Of a DNA stretch of 12,173 nucleotides, positions 1-7,209 are shown one piece after another. A model generated the notes under the pieces. It was not told the DNA's origin. It worked only from the letters and a program-made list of their open reading frames with translations, and did not search any database. The stretch covers positions 1 through 12,173 of the forward strand of contig JACMIS010000662.1 in assembly GCA_014381035.1 (NCBI GenBank), written 5' to 3'. Within the stretch, counting starts at the first letter, position 1. Each line of letters opens with the position of its first letter. Both the position numbers and the translations under genes were made by a program. The DNA is from Armatimonadota bacterium (GTDB lineage: Bacteria; Armatimonadota; Armatimonadia; Armatimonadales; Armatimonadaceae).

Positions 1-89
1 GATCGGTTTAACCTGCGGTGCAGTTTCAAGTTACATGAGCCGGGTTAGCCCTTGCTGTTTTTCCTCGAGCACCGCAGGTTAAACCGATC
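1..89. repeat. Perfect 21-bp inverted repeat flush with window start
   Basis: Positions 1-21 (beginning gatcggtttaacctg) are the exact reverse complement of 69-89, with a 47-nt spacer at 22-68. The arm reaches base 1, so it may be longer outside the window. A 21-bp perfect match this close is not expected by chance. The first spacer bases do not pair. The spacer has a weak gggttagccc stem followed by a T-rich stretch, so a terminator for an upstream gene is possible but not convincing. Other readings are a minimal fold-back or MITE-like element of about 89 bp, or an assembly or amplification fold-back at a contig end. Confidence 0.9.
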
Positions 90-103
90 CAACAAAGTGT
101 TGG
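89..103 (+). other. Small hairpin in 5' leader
   Basis: ccaaca (89-94) pairs with tgttgg (98-103) around a 3-nt loop. It begins at the last base of the 21-bp inverted repeat and lies 43 bp before the first start codon. It could be a small leader structure in the transcript of the ABC operon. No T-tract follows, so it is not a terminator of the usual type. The pairing is seen directly; any role is unknown. Confidence 0.35.
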
Positions 104-146
104 CGCCGTCCGCGAAGGACAAAAAAGAAAGAAAAGGTAAAGAAAA

Positions 147-728
147 ATGGAAAGTGGGCAGGCGAACCAGCCGGGGATGGCGTGGCTTGTGTTTGCACTG
201 ATGACCGTTGTATCGTGGGGCGTGTACGGCGTGTTTTTGCACACCGGTCAGATGGCGATGGGCGACCCCGTGAACGGTCGTTATAAAGCATTTTTGTTTG
301 TCGGGATAGCCTATTTTTTGACCGCCGTACTGGCTCCTCTGGTTATTTTGATGTTGAACGGGGCTTCCTGGCACATGCCGGTCAAGGGCATGGGATGGTC
401 CTTGATCGCCGGGGTGGTGGGTGCCATCGGGGCGTTTTGCGTCTTGCTTGCGTTCGGGGCGAAGGGCTCGCCTTCCGTCGTCATGTCCATCGTCTTCGCC
501 GGTGCACCGATTGTGAACGCGTTGGTTGTGTTGTTTCAGCATCCGCCTGCGGGCGGGTTGTCGGCGATACGCTGGCCCTTTTATGTCGGCTTGGTGATGG
601 CGGCGGTCGGGGGGTGTCTGGTCACGTTGTACCGCCCGCAAGCCGCGCCTGCGCCTAAAGCGAATGCTATCGTGCCGACTCAGGCGAACGATACCGCTTC
701 GGTTGCGGCGAAGACGGTTGCTCCATGA
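147..728 (+). CDS. Small DMT/EamA-like five-helix membrane protein
   Basis: A 193-residue integral membrane protein. Hydrophobic segments are visible at about residues 11-31, 46-68, 78-101, 107-128 and 143-161. A hydrophilic Ala/Pro-rich tail (about 162-193) follows. The helix pattern, with small Gly/Ala residues and an interior GAPIVNALVVLF-type helix, resembles half of a drug/metabolite (EamA-like) transporter. The match is one of general character, not of a recognised motif, and the substrate cannot be named. The ATG at 147 has a purine-rich AAAAGG about 9 bases upstream; the in-frame ATG at 177 is an alternative. The stop overlaps the start of the ABC ATPase gene as ATGA, which implies translational coupling and suggests a functional link to the exporter. 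A long antisense reading frame over this gene is discounted because this frame encodes regularly spaced helices. Confidence 0.82.
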   Translation: MESGQANQPGMAWLVFALMTVVSWGVYGVFLHTGQMAMGDPVNGRYKAFLFVGIAYFLTAVLAPLVILMLNGASWHMPVKGMGWSLIAGVVGAIGAFCVLLAFGAKGSPSVVMSIVFAGAPIVNALVVLFQHPPAGGLSAIRWPFYVGLVMAAVGGCLVTLYRPQAAPAPKANAIVPTQANDTASVAAKTVAP

Positions 729-1441
729 ATGCGAACGGCGTGCCCCTGCTGGAACTGATCGGCATCGATAAAAGTTACCGGAGTAGTGACAACGTTCCGC
801 CAACCATAGTGTTACGCGATCTGAACCTACGCGTTCATGCCGGGGAGTCCGTTGCGGTCGTCGGACCCTCCGGCTCGGGGAAAAGTACCCTGTTGAATAT
901 CATCGGCACCCTGGATCGTCCGGACAGCGGGCGGGTCGTGCTGGAGGGAACCGACCTTGCCACACTTTCCGATGACGCGCTGGCGCAAGTGCGTAGCCGT
1001 GAAATCGGCTTCGTTTTCCAGTTACATCATCTCTTGCCGCAATGCACGGTTCTGGAGAACGTTCTTCTTCCTACCCTGGCGGGTAAAGGATCGCGCCCGC
1101 GCATAGAACCGGCGGAGGCGCGGGCGCGACGGTTGCTGGATAGGGTCGGACTCGGGGAGCGGTTGATGAACCGACCGGGGCAGTTGTCCGGCGGTGAGCG
1201 GCAACGCACCGCCGTGGTTCGCGCCCTGATCAACGAGCCGAAGTTGCTTCTCGCCGACGAACCGACCGGTGCCCTCGATGGGAGCAACGCGGAAAATCTC
1301 GCCGCCCTGCTTCTGGAACTGAATCGGGAAGAGGGGGTTGCCTTGCTGACGATCACGCATGCCCTCGACTTAGCCGAGCAAATGGGCACTACCTACGAAC
1401 TGCGCGACGGCAGTCTGCGTCGCCGGGGTGATTCGCGATGA
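725..1441 (+). CDS. LolD/MacB/YbbA-type ABC transporter ATP-binding protein
   Basis: A 238-residue cytoplasmic ATPase with every canonical ABC motif: Walker A GPSGSGKST (47-55), Q-loop glutamine Q99 in FQLHHLLPQ, signature LSGGERQR (154-161), Walker B LLLADEP with catalytic E179, D-loop GALD (182-185) and switch histidine H212. The FQxHHLLPxxTVLENVLLP stretch after the Q-loop is characteristic of the LolD/MacB/YbbA family. These ATPases drive FtsX-fold permeases in lipoprotein release, peptide/toxin efflux or envelope remodelling rather than classical transmembrane transport. Length is normal for the family (about 225-240). It overlaps its neighbours by ATGA on both sides, so it is co-translated with the upstream membrane protein and the downstream permease, its evident partner. 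Family assignment is secure; LolD versus MacB versus YbbA function cannot be decided from the sequence. Confidence 0.96.
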   Translation: MNANGVPLLELIGIDKSYRSSDNVPPTIVLRDLNLRVHAGESVAVVGPSGSGKSTLLNIIGTLDRPDSGRVVLEGTDLATLSDDALAQVRSREIGFVFQLHHLLPQCTVLENVLLPTLAGKGSRPRIEPAEARARRLLDRVGLGERLMNRPGQLSGGERQRTAVVRALINEPKLLLADEPTGALDGSNAENLAALLLELNREEGVALLTITHALDLAEQMGTTYELRDGSLRRRGDSR

Positions 1442-4400
1442 CCCTCTTGGGACTGGTCTTGCGTAGCGCACGGTTTTTCTGGCGTTCGCATGTCGGGGTT
1501 TTCCTCGGCGCGATACTCGCCACGGCGATCATCACCGGTGCCCTTTCGGTAGGGGATTCGGTACGCCACAGTCTGGAGCGAATGGCACAGGCGCGTCTCG
1601 GGCGGGTCGAACTGGCGTTGCACAGTCCCGGCAGGTTTTTCCGTGCGAAATTAGGAGCCGATTTATCCGGAGAATTGAGCACGGCTGTCGCGCCGGTGAT
1701 GTTATTGCGTGGTACGGCGACCGGGGAGAAAGCGGATGGTAGTGGTGGTGGCGATGTGCGCGTCGGGCGGGTGCAGGTGCTCGGGGTCACGCCCGATTTC
1801 TGGCGACTCGCCACGAACCAAGGGGGGCGGGAACCGGAACTGCTGACGAACGACGGTGCGGAAGGCGTCGCGCTGAACGAGCGACTGGCGCGGTCGCTCG
1901 GTGTATCGGTCGGGGACGAGGTGATTTTGCGCGTGGACAAGCCGAGTCTGCTGTCGCGGGACGCGCCGCTGTCTACGATTGAGGACGCCACGGTTTTGAT
2001 CCGGTTGCCAATCACCGCGATTGTTGCCGATGGTAGGCTGGGGCGGTTCAGCCTTGATGCGAATCAGGTACCGCCTTATAACGCGTTCCTGACGCTATCC
2101 GCGTTGCAGAAACTGGTCGGGATGGAGGCGCGGGCAAATACGCTCCTGGTCCACCAGCGTGGGGGCAGAAAACTGGAACCAGCTGAGGCGACGAGTGCGC
2201 TGTGGAAACACTGGGAGTTCGCCGATTCCGGTCTCGAACTGCGTGATGTTCCGGGGCAGAAACTGTTGGAACTGCGCACGAACCGCGTCTTCCTCGACCC
2301 GCCGATAGCCGATGCCGCCCTGCGGGCGACACCAGGCGCGAAAGGCGTACTGACCTATTTTGTCAACGAGTTGCGTGTCGGCGACCGCGCCACCCCGTAC
2401 TCCACTGTCGCCGCTTTGCAGGGACCGCTGATTCCGCCGGGGATGGCGGACGATGAAGCGGTTATCAACCAGTGGTTCGCCGATGATGTCGGTGCGAAGG
2501 TCGGCGACAAACTGACCCTGACCTACTATCTCGTCGGTCCAATGCGCCGTTTGGAGCAACATTCCAACGTTTTTCGTATTCGCTCTATCGTACCGATGAC
2601 CGGACCCGCCCGCGACCCGGCACTGATGCCCGATATTCCCGGTCTGTCGGATAAAAAAGACTGCCGTGATTGGGAACCGGGGGTGCCGGTGGATCTGGAT
2701 CGGATCCGCGACAAAGATCAGAAATACTGGGATGTTTATCGGGGCACTCCGAAGGTGTTTTTAACGCTCACGGCGGGACAGCGCATCTGGAATAATCGCT
2801 TCGGTGATCTGACCGCAGTGCGTTACGCGTCCGCGAATCCGGAGGCAAGAAATGTTGTGGAAACGTGTTTGCGGCAAGCACTGAACCCGGCGTCGCAAGG
2901 GCTTTTCTTTTTGCCGGTTCGGGAGCGTGCGGCCCGTGCCAGCGCGGAATCGCTCGACTTCGGGCAACTGTTTCTGGGCTTCAGTTTTTTCTTGATCATC
3001 GCGGCTCTGCTCCTGACCGCGCTGTTGTTTGCGTTCGCCATCGAGCAACGCGCTGAAGAGGTCGGAACGCTTCTTGCTTTCGGCTTCCGACCGCGTAGCG
3101 TTCAGCAACTTTTGCTTCTGGAAGGGGGCGTGATCGCGTTCGTCGCCGGAGTTCTCGGCGTCGGGCTGGCGACGTTCTATACACGCGGGATCATCGCCGG
3201 TCTTTCCTCCGTGTGGAGCGGTGCCGTCGCCGATGCGGCGTTGCTCTACCATGCCACGCCACAGACGTTACTTATCGGCGGCCTCTCCGGATTCGCGATG
3301 GCGTTGCTCTCGATCTTTCTGGTGACGCGGCGACAGGCGAAAGCACCGGCACGGGAATTGTTAGCGGGTGGAAGTGAGTCCGAGTCGCGCTGGTTGGGAC
3401 AGTCGCGGGGGAAATGGCTACCCGGCGTTCCTACGATCCTGGTAAGCTCGCTACTGGCAGTCGTTCTGGTGTTGCTCGCTTCGGGAAGCGGCGAGAGCGG
3501 TGCGGGCGCGGGCTACTTCTTCGGGGCGGGGGCATTCTTGCTTATCGGAAGCATCGCCGCGTGTCGTGCGTTCCTTGCCCAGGCGGAGCGGCGGGAAGCG
3601 GGGGGAGTGCTCACCCTTGGTTCGTTGGCGACGCGCAACGCCGTTCGCCGCACCGGGCGCAGTCTGGGCGCGATCACGTTGCTGGCCTGCGGCAGCTTCC
3701 TCGTCGTCGCCGTGGGGGCAAACCGGCATGACCCCGGCGCGGACGCCGGACGGCGCAACTCCGGGACCGGCGGTTTCGCGCTGTATGGCGAGTCCGCCTT
3801 ACCGGTCTATTCGGACCTGAACACTGCCGCAGGGCGCGGGGAGTTCGGGCTGGATGCCGCCGCACTCGGCGACGCTAAAATCGTCGCGGTTCGCCTCCGG
3901 GAAGGGGACGACGCCAGTTGTTTGAACCTGAACCGGGCACAAACCCCGCGTCTTCTAGGCATTGCTACCGAAGAGTTCCAAAGCCGAAAAGCGTTCACTT
4001 TTGCCGAAACGCTCGGCGGAACGGTGCAGGACCCGTGGCGATTGCTGGATCAGGGATCAGCGGACGGAACCATCCCCGTGGTCGGTGACACCAACACCGT
4101 CGTCTGGTCGCTCGGGAAGAAGCTGGGCGATACCGTGCCCTACACCGATGATCGTGGCAACACATACCGCTTGAAGATTGTCGGCGTTCTGGCGAATTCC
4201 ATCGTGCAGGGCGGGTTGATCCTTTCCGAGAATAATTTTGTCCGGCTTTTTCCGTCGCAAAGCGGCTACCAGGTTTTCCTCGTGGACGCCGTGCCCGCAT
4301 CCGCCGCGAACGTCAGCCGGGAGTTGACGCAGGGCTTGGAGAATGTCGGGTTGAGCCTTCTGCCGACGGCGGAGCGGTTGGCGGCGTTTAACACCGTTGA

Positions 4401-4785
4401 GGACACGTACCTCTCGATCTTCGCGATCCTTGGGGGACTCGGGCTGTTACTCGGCAGCGCGGGTCTCGGCGTGATTGTGTTGCGCAACGTTTGGGATCGG
4501 CGCGGCGAGTTGGCATTGCTCCGGGCGGTCGGGTTTCGACAGGATGCCTTGTTCCGTCTCCTATTCCGGGAGCACGCGCTTCTGCTGATGCTCGGTTTAG
4601 CGGCGGGAATCGCGTCCGCGCTGGTTGCGATACTCCCCGCGTTACGCTCGCCGGGTGCCGAGATTCCCTATCTGTCGCTCGGGATGACGTTACTTGCCGT
4701 GTTTGTCAGTGGGTTCGTGTTTACCGCGCTGGCAACAGCAGTCGCGCTACGATCCCGGTTGATTGATGCGCTACGGAACGAATAG
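1438..4785 (+). CDS. Large 10-TM FtsX-like ABC transporter permease (YbbP-like layout)
   Basis: A 1115-residue inner-membrane permease. The first helix (about 19-37) is followed by GDSVRHSL (39-46). A long extracytoplasmic region (about 38-512) precedes an FtsX-like three-helix core (about 514-537, 558-582, 611-633). Two linker helices (about 666-684, 692-713) and another at about 741-758 follow. A second extracytoplasmic domain (about 760-985) leads to a second three-helix core (about 990-1013, 1046-1069, 1080-1105). Cytoplasmic coupling segments EVGTLLAFGF (near 541) and ELALLRAVGF (near 1023) occur in equivalent places, showing the internal duplication. The 1+3+2+1+3 helix order matches 10-TM YbbP-type permeases. 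The first extracytoplasmic region is about twice the usual MacB size. The start overlaps the ATPase stop by ATGA. The gene ends 26 bp from a convergent gene with no obvious terminator. The substrate is unknown; lipoprotein or lipid release and envelope remodelling are inferences from the family. Confidence 0.93.
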   Translation: MTLLGLVLRSARFFWRSHVGVFLGAILATAIITGALSVGDSVRHSLERMAQARLGRVELALHSPGRFFRAKLGADLSGELSTAVAPVMLLRGTATGEKADGSGGGDVRVGRVQVLGVTPDFWRLATNQGGREPELLTNDGAEGVALNERLARSLGVSVGDEVILRVDKPSLLSRDAPLSTIEDATVLIRLPITAIVADGRLGRFSLDANQVPPYNAFLTLSALQKLVGMEARANTLLVHQRGGRKLEPAEATSALWKHWEFADSGLELRDVPGQKLLELRTNRVFLDPPIADAALRATPGAKGVLTYFVNELRVGDRATPYSTVAALQGPLIPPGMADDEAVINQWFADDVGAKVGDKLTLTYYLVGPMRRLEQHSNVFRIRSIVPMTGPARDPALMPDIPGLSDKKDCRDWEPGVPVDLDRIRDKDQKYWDVYRGTPKVFLTLTAGQRIWNNRFGDLTAVRYASANPEARNVVETCLRQALNPASQGLFFLPVRERAARASAESLDFGQLFLGFSFFLIIAALLLTALLFAFAIEQRAEEVGTLLAFGFRPRSVQQLLLLEGGVIAFVAGVLGVGLATFYTRGIIAGLSSVWSGAVADAALLYHATPQTLLIGGLSGFAMALLSIFLVTRRQAKAPARELLAGGSESESRWLGQSRGKWLPGVPTILVSSLLAVVLVLLASGSGESGAGAGYFFGAGAFLLIGSIAACRAFLAQAERREAGGVLTLGSLATRNAVRRTGRSLGAITLLACGSFLVVAVGANRHDPGADAGRRNSGTGGFALYGESALPVYSDLNTAAGRGEFGLDAAALGDAKIVAVRLREGDDASCLNLNRAQTPRLLGIATEEFQSRKAFTFAETLGGTVQDPWRLLDQGSADGTIPVVGDTNTVVWSLGKKLGDTVPYTDDRGNTYRLKIVGVLANSIVQGGLILSENNFVRLFPSQSGYQVFLVDAVPASAANVSRELTQGLENVGLSLLPTAERLAAFNTVEDTYLSIFAILGGLGLLLGSAGLGVIVLRNVWDRRGELALLRAVGFRQDALFRLLFREHALLLMLGLAAGIASALVAILPALRSPGAEIPYLSLGMTLLAVFVSGFVFTALATAVALRSRLIDALRNE

Positions 4786-4811
4786 GGGGTAGGGCTTCCG
4801 GGCGTCAGTTT

Positions 4812-6188
4812 CTACTTCACCGCCTTCACCCCGACCGCGACCAGATGCCCCTGCGTTCGGAAGAAGACGACGCCTTCCGAGATCGCGGGTGTGGCCATAC
4901 AGATCTCGCCCATCGGGTTCGTGCCGAGTAGTTGGAACGTCGGTCCTGCCTTGACCACGAAAATATCGCCTTCCTCGCTGGTGAAATAGAGTTTGCCGTC
5001 GCCCGCCACGGCGGAGGCGGTGAATCCCGTGCGCCCGGTGCCGAGCCGTTCCTGATAGATCTGCTTGCCCGTCTTCGCCTCGTAGCACGTGAGTACGCCG
5101 TTATCGCGGCAGTTATACAGGTAGTCGCCGTAGATCAATGGCGTCTGCATGTAGGCACCACCCCGCGGCACACTCCAGGCGATGTGTTTGTTCGTCCGCT
5201 CATCGCCGGTGAGGGAAATATCGCCCGTCGCTGTCGGGCGGATCGCGTAGACGGGCGACATCCTGCCGTGTGCGTTGGTGATGAAGATGAAATCTTTCCC
5301 GACCAGCGGCGTCGGCACCGGAATGTCACCCCCGCCGGTCAGTCGCCACGTTTCTTTGCCGGTTTCCAGATCGTAACCGCCGATGTGCTTCCAACCGTTC
5401 ACGACGACTTGCGGGCGCGGAGATAGGGTAGAGACGGCGGGCGTGCTCCAGGTCGGGACATCGGCGCGTGGCGTACGCCACACGTCCTTTCCTGTTTTCA
5501 GGTCGAGAGCAGCGACGAACGAACCTTTTTGCACGTCGCACTGGATCAACACGCGGTTTTTATGGATGATCGGCGAACTGGCGAAACCCCACTGCGCATC
5601 GGGAACCTCGAAGTAGCCTGAGTCAAGCGTGCCCAAGTCTCGTTTCCAAAGCAATTTGCCCGCCATATCATAACAATGCATCCCTTCGGAGCCAAAAAAA
5701 GCGACCACGTTTTTGCCGTCGGTCGCGACCGACGGGGTTGCCTGCGTCGCCTTCGTGTGCCGTTTGATTTTCGGTACTCCTTTGGCAGCCACTTTCTCCC
5801 AGACGATTTTGCCGGTTTTTTTATTGAGGCAATACACCTTCCATTCGTGGATCGTGTTATCCTCCACCGGGTCAATGTCGCCGTACAGACCGACCTTGAG
5901 TTCCGCTTTGTCTTTACCGCTGACACTTGTGGTGACGAAAACAAGGTCGCCCCAGATGACCGGGCTGGAATGACCAAGACCGGAAACCGGTGTCTTCCAC
6001 AGGACGTTCTGTTTGTTCTCGACGTTCCATGTCGTCGGCGTCGGAAAACCGTCGGCGACCCCGCTCGCGTTCACGCCCCGGAAGGACGGCCAGTTCGTCT
6101 CTTTCTTCTCTGGCAACCGTGCGGAGGATAGCGCGGTCGTGGATAGCAGGATAGAAATCGTGGCAGCGGAGATCAATCGTTGGTTCAT
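4812..6188 (-). CDS. Secreted PQQ-like beta-propeller protein (458 aa)
   Basis: An exported beta-propeller. A signal peptide (about 1-23, ending near ALSSA) is followed by the family entry motif NWPSFRGVNASGVAD (32-46). Blade-type 'xD/NxxTGKxxW' repeats lie at 119-130 (CLNKKTGKIVW), 172-181 (CYDMAGKLLW), 227-237 (ALDLKTGKDVW), 271-281 (GYDLETGKETW) and 368-378 (CYEAKTGKQIY). This is the BamB/quinoprotein-like fold annotated as 'PQQ-binding-like beta-propeller repeat'. No vicinal cysteine pair or recognisable quinoprotein dehydrogenase active site is seen, so an enzyme activity should not be assumed; a binding or scaffold role outside the cytoplasm is more likely. GGAAGG stands 9 bases before the ATG. 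The gene runs divergently from the pseudopilin operon and convergently with the permease. It is related to, but clearly different from, the three plus-strand propellers. Confidence 0.93.
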   Translation of the reverse strand: MNQRLISAATISILLSTTALSSARLPEKKETNWPSFRGVNASGVADGFPTPTTWNVENKQNVLWKTPVSGLGHSSPVIWGDLVFVTTSVSGKDKAELKVGLYGDIDPVEDNTIHEWKVYCLNKKTGKIVWEKVAAKGVPKIKRHTKATQATPSVATDGKNVVAFFGSEGMHCYDMAGKLLWKRDLGTLDSGYFEVPDAQWGFASSPIIHKNRVLIQCDVQKGSFVAALDLKTGKDVWRTPRADVPTWSTPAVSTLSPRPQVVVNGWKHIGGYDLETGKETWRLTGGGDIPVPTPLVGKDFIFITNAHGRMSPVYAIRPTATGDISLTGDERTNKHIAWSVPRGGAYMQTPLIYGDYLYNCRDNGVLTCYEAKTGKQIYQERLGTGRTGFTASAVAGDGKLYFTSEEGDIFVVKAGPTFQLLGTNPMGEICMATPAISEGVVFFRTQGHLVAVGVKAVK

Positions 6189-6479
6189 CTATTTTTTCCT
6201 TCCAAAGTGGTACGATGGGAATGTTCCTGTAAACCAATACGTATAGAAATGGGAGCGTTCCTACACCCTCCATCGAAGCCGATTCCATCTCCCGCTTTCA
6301 CCAGCACCACAGGTAACGACGATGCAACATAATCGCGGAAACTGCGGTTTCGCTGAGTTGCCCCCGTCCGGGCAGGACAAAGAAAAAGGGACAACACCCT
6401 TAGGCATCGATGAACTTGCAGGAGATACGGCCCGTCTACGCCAATATAGCATAATCCTATGTTTTGAGAAAGTACTGCC
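6189..6479. promoter_or_regulatory. Divergent intergenic region, candidate promoters for both operons
   Basis: This 291-bp gap separates the divergent start codons at 6188 (-) and 6480 (+), so it must hold promoters for both directions. The minus-strand leader has GGAAGG just before its start. On the plus strand, TATAGC (6445-6450) and CATAAT (6450-6455) are plausible -10 elements about 25-30 bases before the TTG start, but I see no good -35 element at the expected distance. A short stem, GAAAC/GTTTC in gcggaaactgcggtttcgc (near 6337-6355), is also present. An operator-like repeat pair lies on the minus-strand side and is listed separately. No conserved gene or recognised riboswitch was seen here. 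Confidence 0.45.
6215..6265. repeat. Pair of operator-like repeats with GGAAnnTTCC-type core
   Basis: Two 17-base copies, ATGGGAATGTTCCTGTA (6215-6231) and ATGGGAGCGTTCCTACA (6249-6265), start 34 bp apart and match at 13 of 17 positions; all four differences are transitions. Each has a dyad core: GGAATGTTCC in the first and the weaker GGAGCGTTCC in the second. They lie 27 and 61 bp upstream of the minus-strand propeller start. This arrangement fits paired binding sites for a dimeric regulator, but no regulator gene is in view and the assignment is inference. Confidence 0.4.
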
Positions 6480-7196
6480 TTGAAGCCATCCCGAACCAAA
6501 CCGTCTGCCGCGTTCACGCTCATTGAGTTGTTGGTCGTCATCGCAATAATATCCCTGCTCGCCGCGATCCTTTTTCCCGTTTTCGCGTCTGCCCGCGAGA
6601 AGGCACGGCAAACCTCGTGCCTTTCGAACAATAAGCAGTATTCACTGGCGACGCTGATGTATGTGCAGGATTACGACGAAGTATTTCCCTTCTCGGCGTT
6701 CCTGAACGGTTCCTGTGTCGGAACGTTCTATTCGTCGGTCGAGCCGTATGTGAAGAACGATCAGATCACGCGTTGCCCGAGCGAGGATGAGGCGATCAAT
6801 ATTGCTGCGCTGGTGGGGGCGCCGTGCCCGCAAACACCGACCTTTACAGGGTATGTAGTGAATCACGCGGTTTTCGTGAACGGCTTCTTTCCCGGCGCAT
6901 CCCCGGCGGCACTCGCGGACATTGGCATCCCTGCCGGCACGATTATGATCTACGATGGGAATGTCACATCCGGGGCGGCTCCCGGTCAACAGATACAGTT
7001 GGTGCAGGCGCGGCATGCGAACACGTTCAGCGCGGCGTTTGCCGATGGTCACGTTAAAGCGATACAGGCGATGCAGACTGCGAAAGCGAATCAGTTCACG
7101 GTCATGGGACCGGGGCGCGAGTTGAATGTTTACACCATCGGCGTGAGCGGCGGTTTTTACGCCGGACAGACAGAGTGTTTAGGCATCCCCAAATAA
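6480..7196 (+). CDS. Pseudopilin-like protein with prepilin leader and H-X9-DG motif
   Basis: A 238-residue exported protein with a type IV prepilin-type N-terminus: a short basic leader ([10 protein letters not shown]), predicted cleavage A11|F12, then [20 protein letters not shown] with glutamate at mature position +5 (E16) and a single hydrophobic helix (about 12-32). The following segment, [19 protein letters not shown] (32-50), is a hallmark of the Armatimonadota version. H179-X9-D189-G190 in [14 protein letters not shown] is the H-X9-DG motif of this pseudopilin/DUF1559-like family. The residue before the cleavage site is Ala rather than the usual Gly. The start is TTG: the nearby upstream ATG at 6459 meets a stop after one codon, and the one at 6410 is out of frame. 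Only a weak GAGA precedes the TTG, 10 bases away. It is the first gene of the propeller operon, ending 13 bp before the next start. The exact role (pilus-like fibre, secretion or surface component) is unknown. Confidence 0.9.
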   Translation: MKPSRTKPSAAFTLIELLVVIAIISLLAAILFPVFASAREKARQTSCLSNNKQYSLATLMYVQDYDEVFPFSAFLNGSCVGTFYSSVEPYVKNDQITRCPSEDEAINIAALVGAPCPQTPTFTGYVVNHAVFVNGFFPGASPAALADIGIPAGTIMIYDGNVTSGAAPGQQIQLVQARHANTFSAAFADGHVKAIQAMQTAKANQFTVMGPGRELNVYTIGVSGGFYAGQTECLGIPK

Positions 7197-7209
7197 GGAG
7201 GGTCGTGCG

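Noticed and set aside
45..803. Long antisense open frame (252 codons) opposite the first gene
   Set aside because: Its product is Arg/His-rich with no domain-like pattern, and it lies opposite a gene with clear membrane helices and a coupled stop/start; it is a by-product of GC-rich codon use.
1389..2015. Antisense open frame opposite the permease N-terminus
   Set aside because: Ser/Arg/Pro-rich composition with no motif, fully inside a well-supported gene.
4786..4811. Bidirectional terminator between the convergent permease and propeller genes
   Set aside because: The 26-bp gap has no inverted repeat of useful length and no T-tract.
6403..6420. Possible sigma-54 promoter (GG...TTGC) before the pseudopilin gene
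   Set aside because: The GG and GC elements are separated by 13 bases instead of the required 10.
6300..6479. Possible c-di-GMP or other riboswitch in the pseudopilin leader
   Set aside because: Only short stems are present; the conserved GEMM-type core bases and the paired-helix layout are not seen.
6185..6631. Minus-strand open frame across the divergent intergenic region and the pseudopilin start
   Set aside because: No recognisable domain, and it overlaps the strongly diagnostic prepilin leader; no ribosome-binding site stood out.
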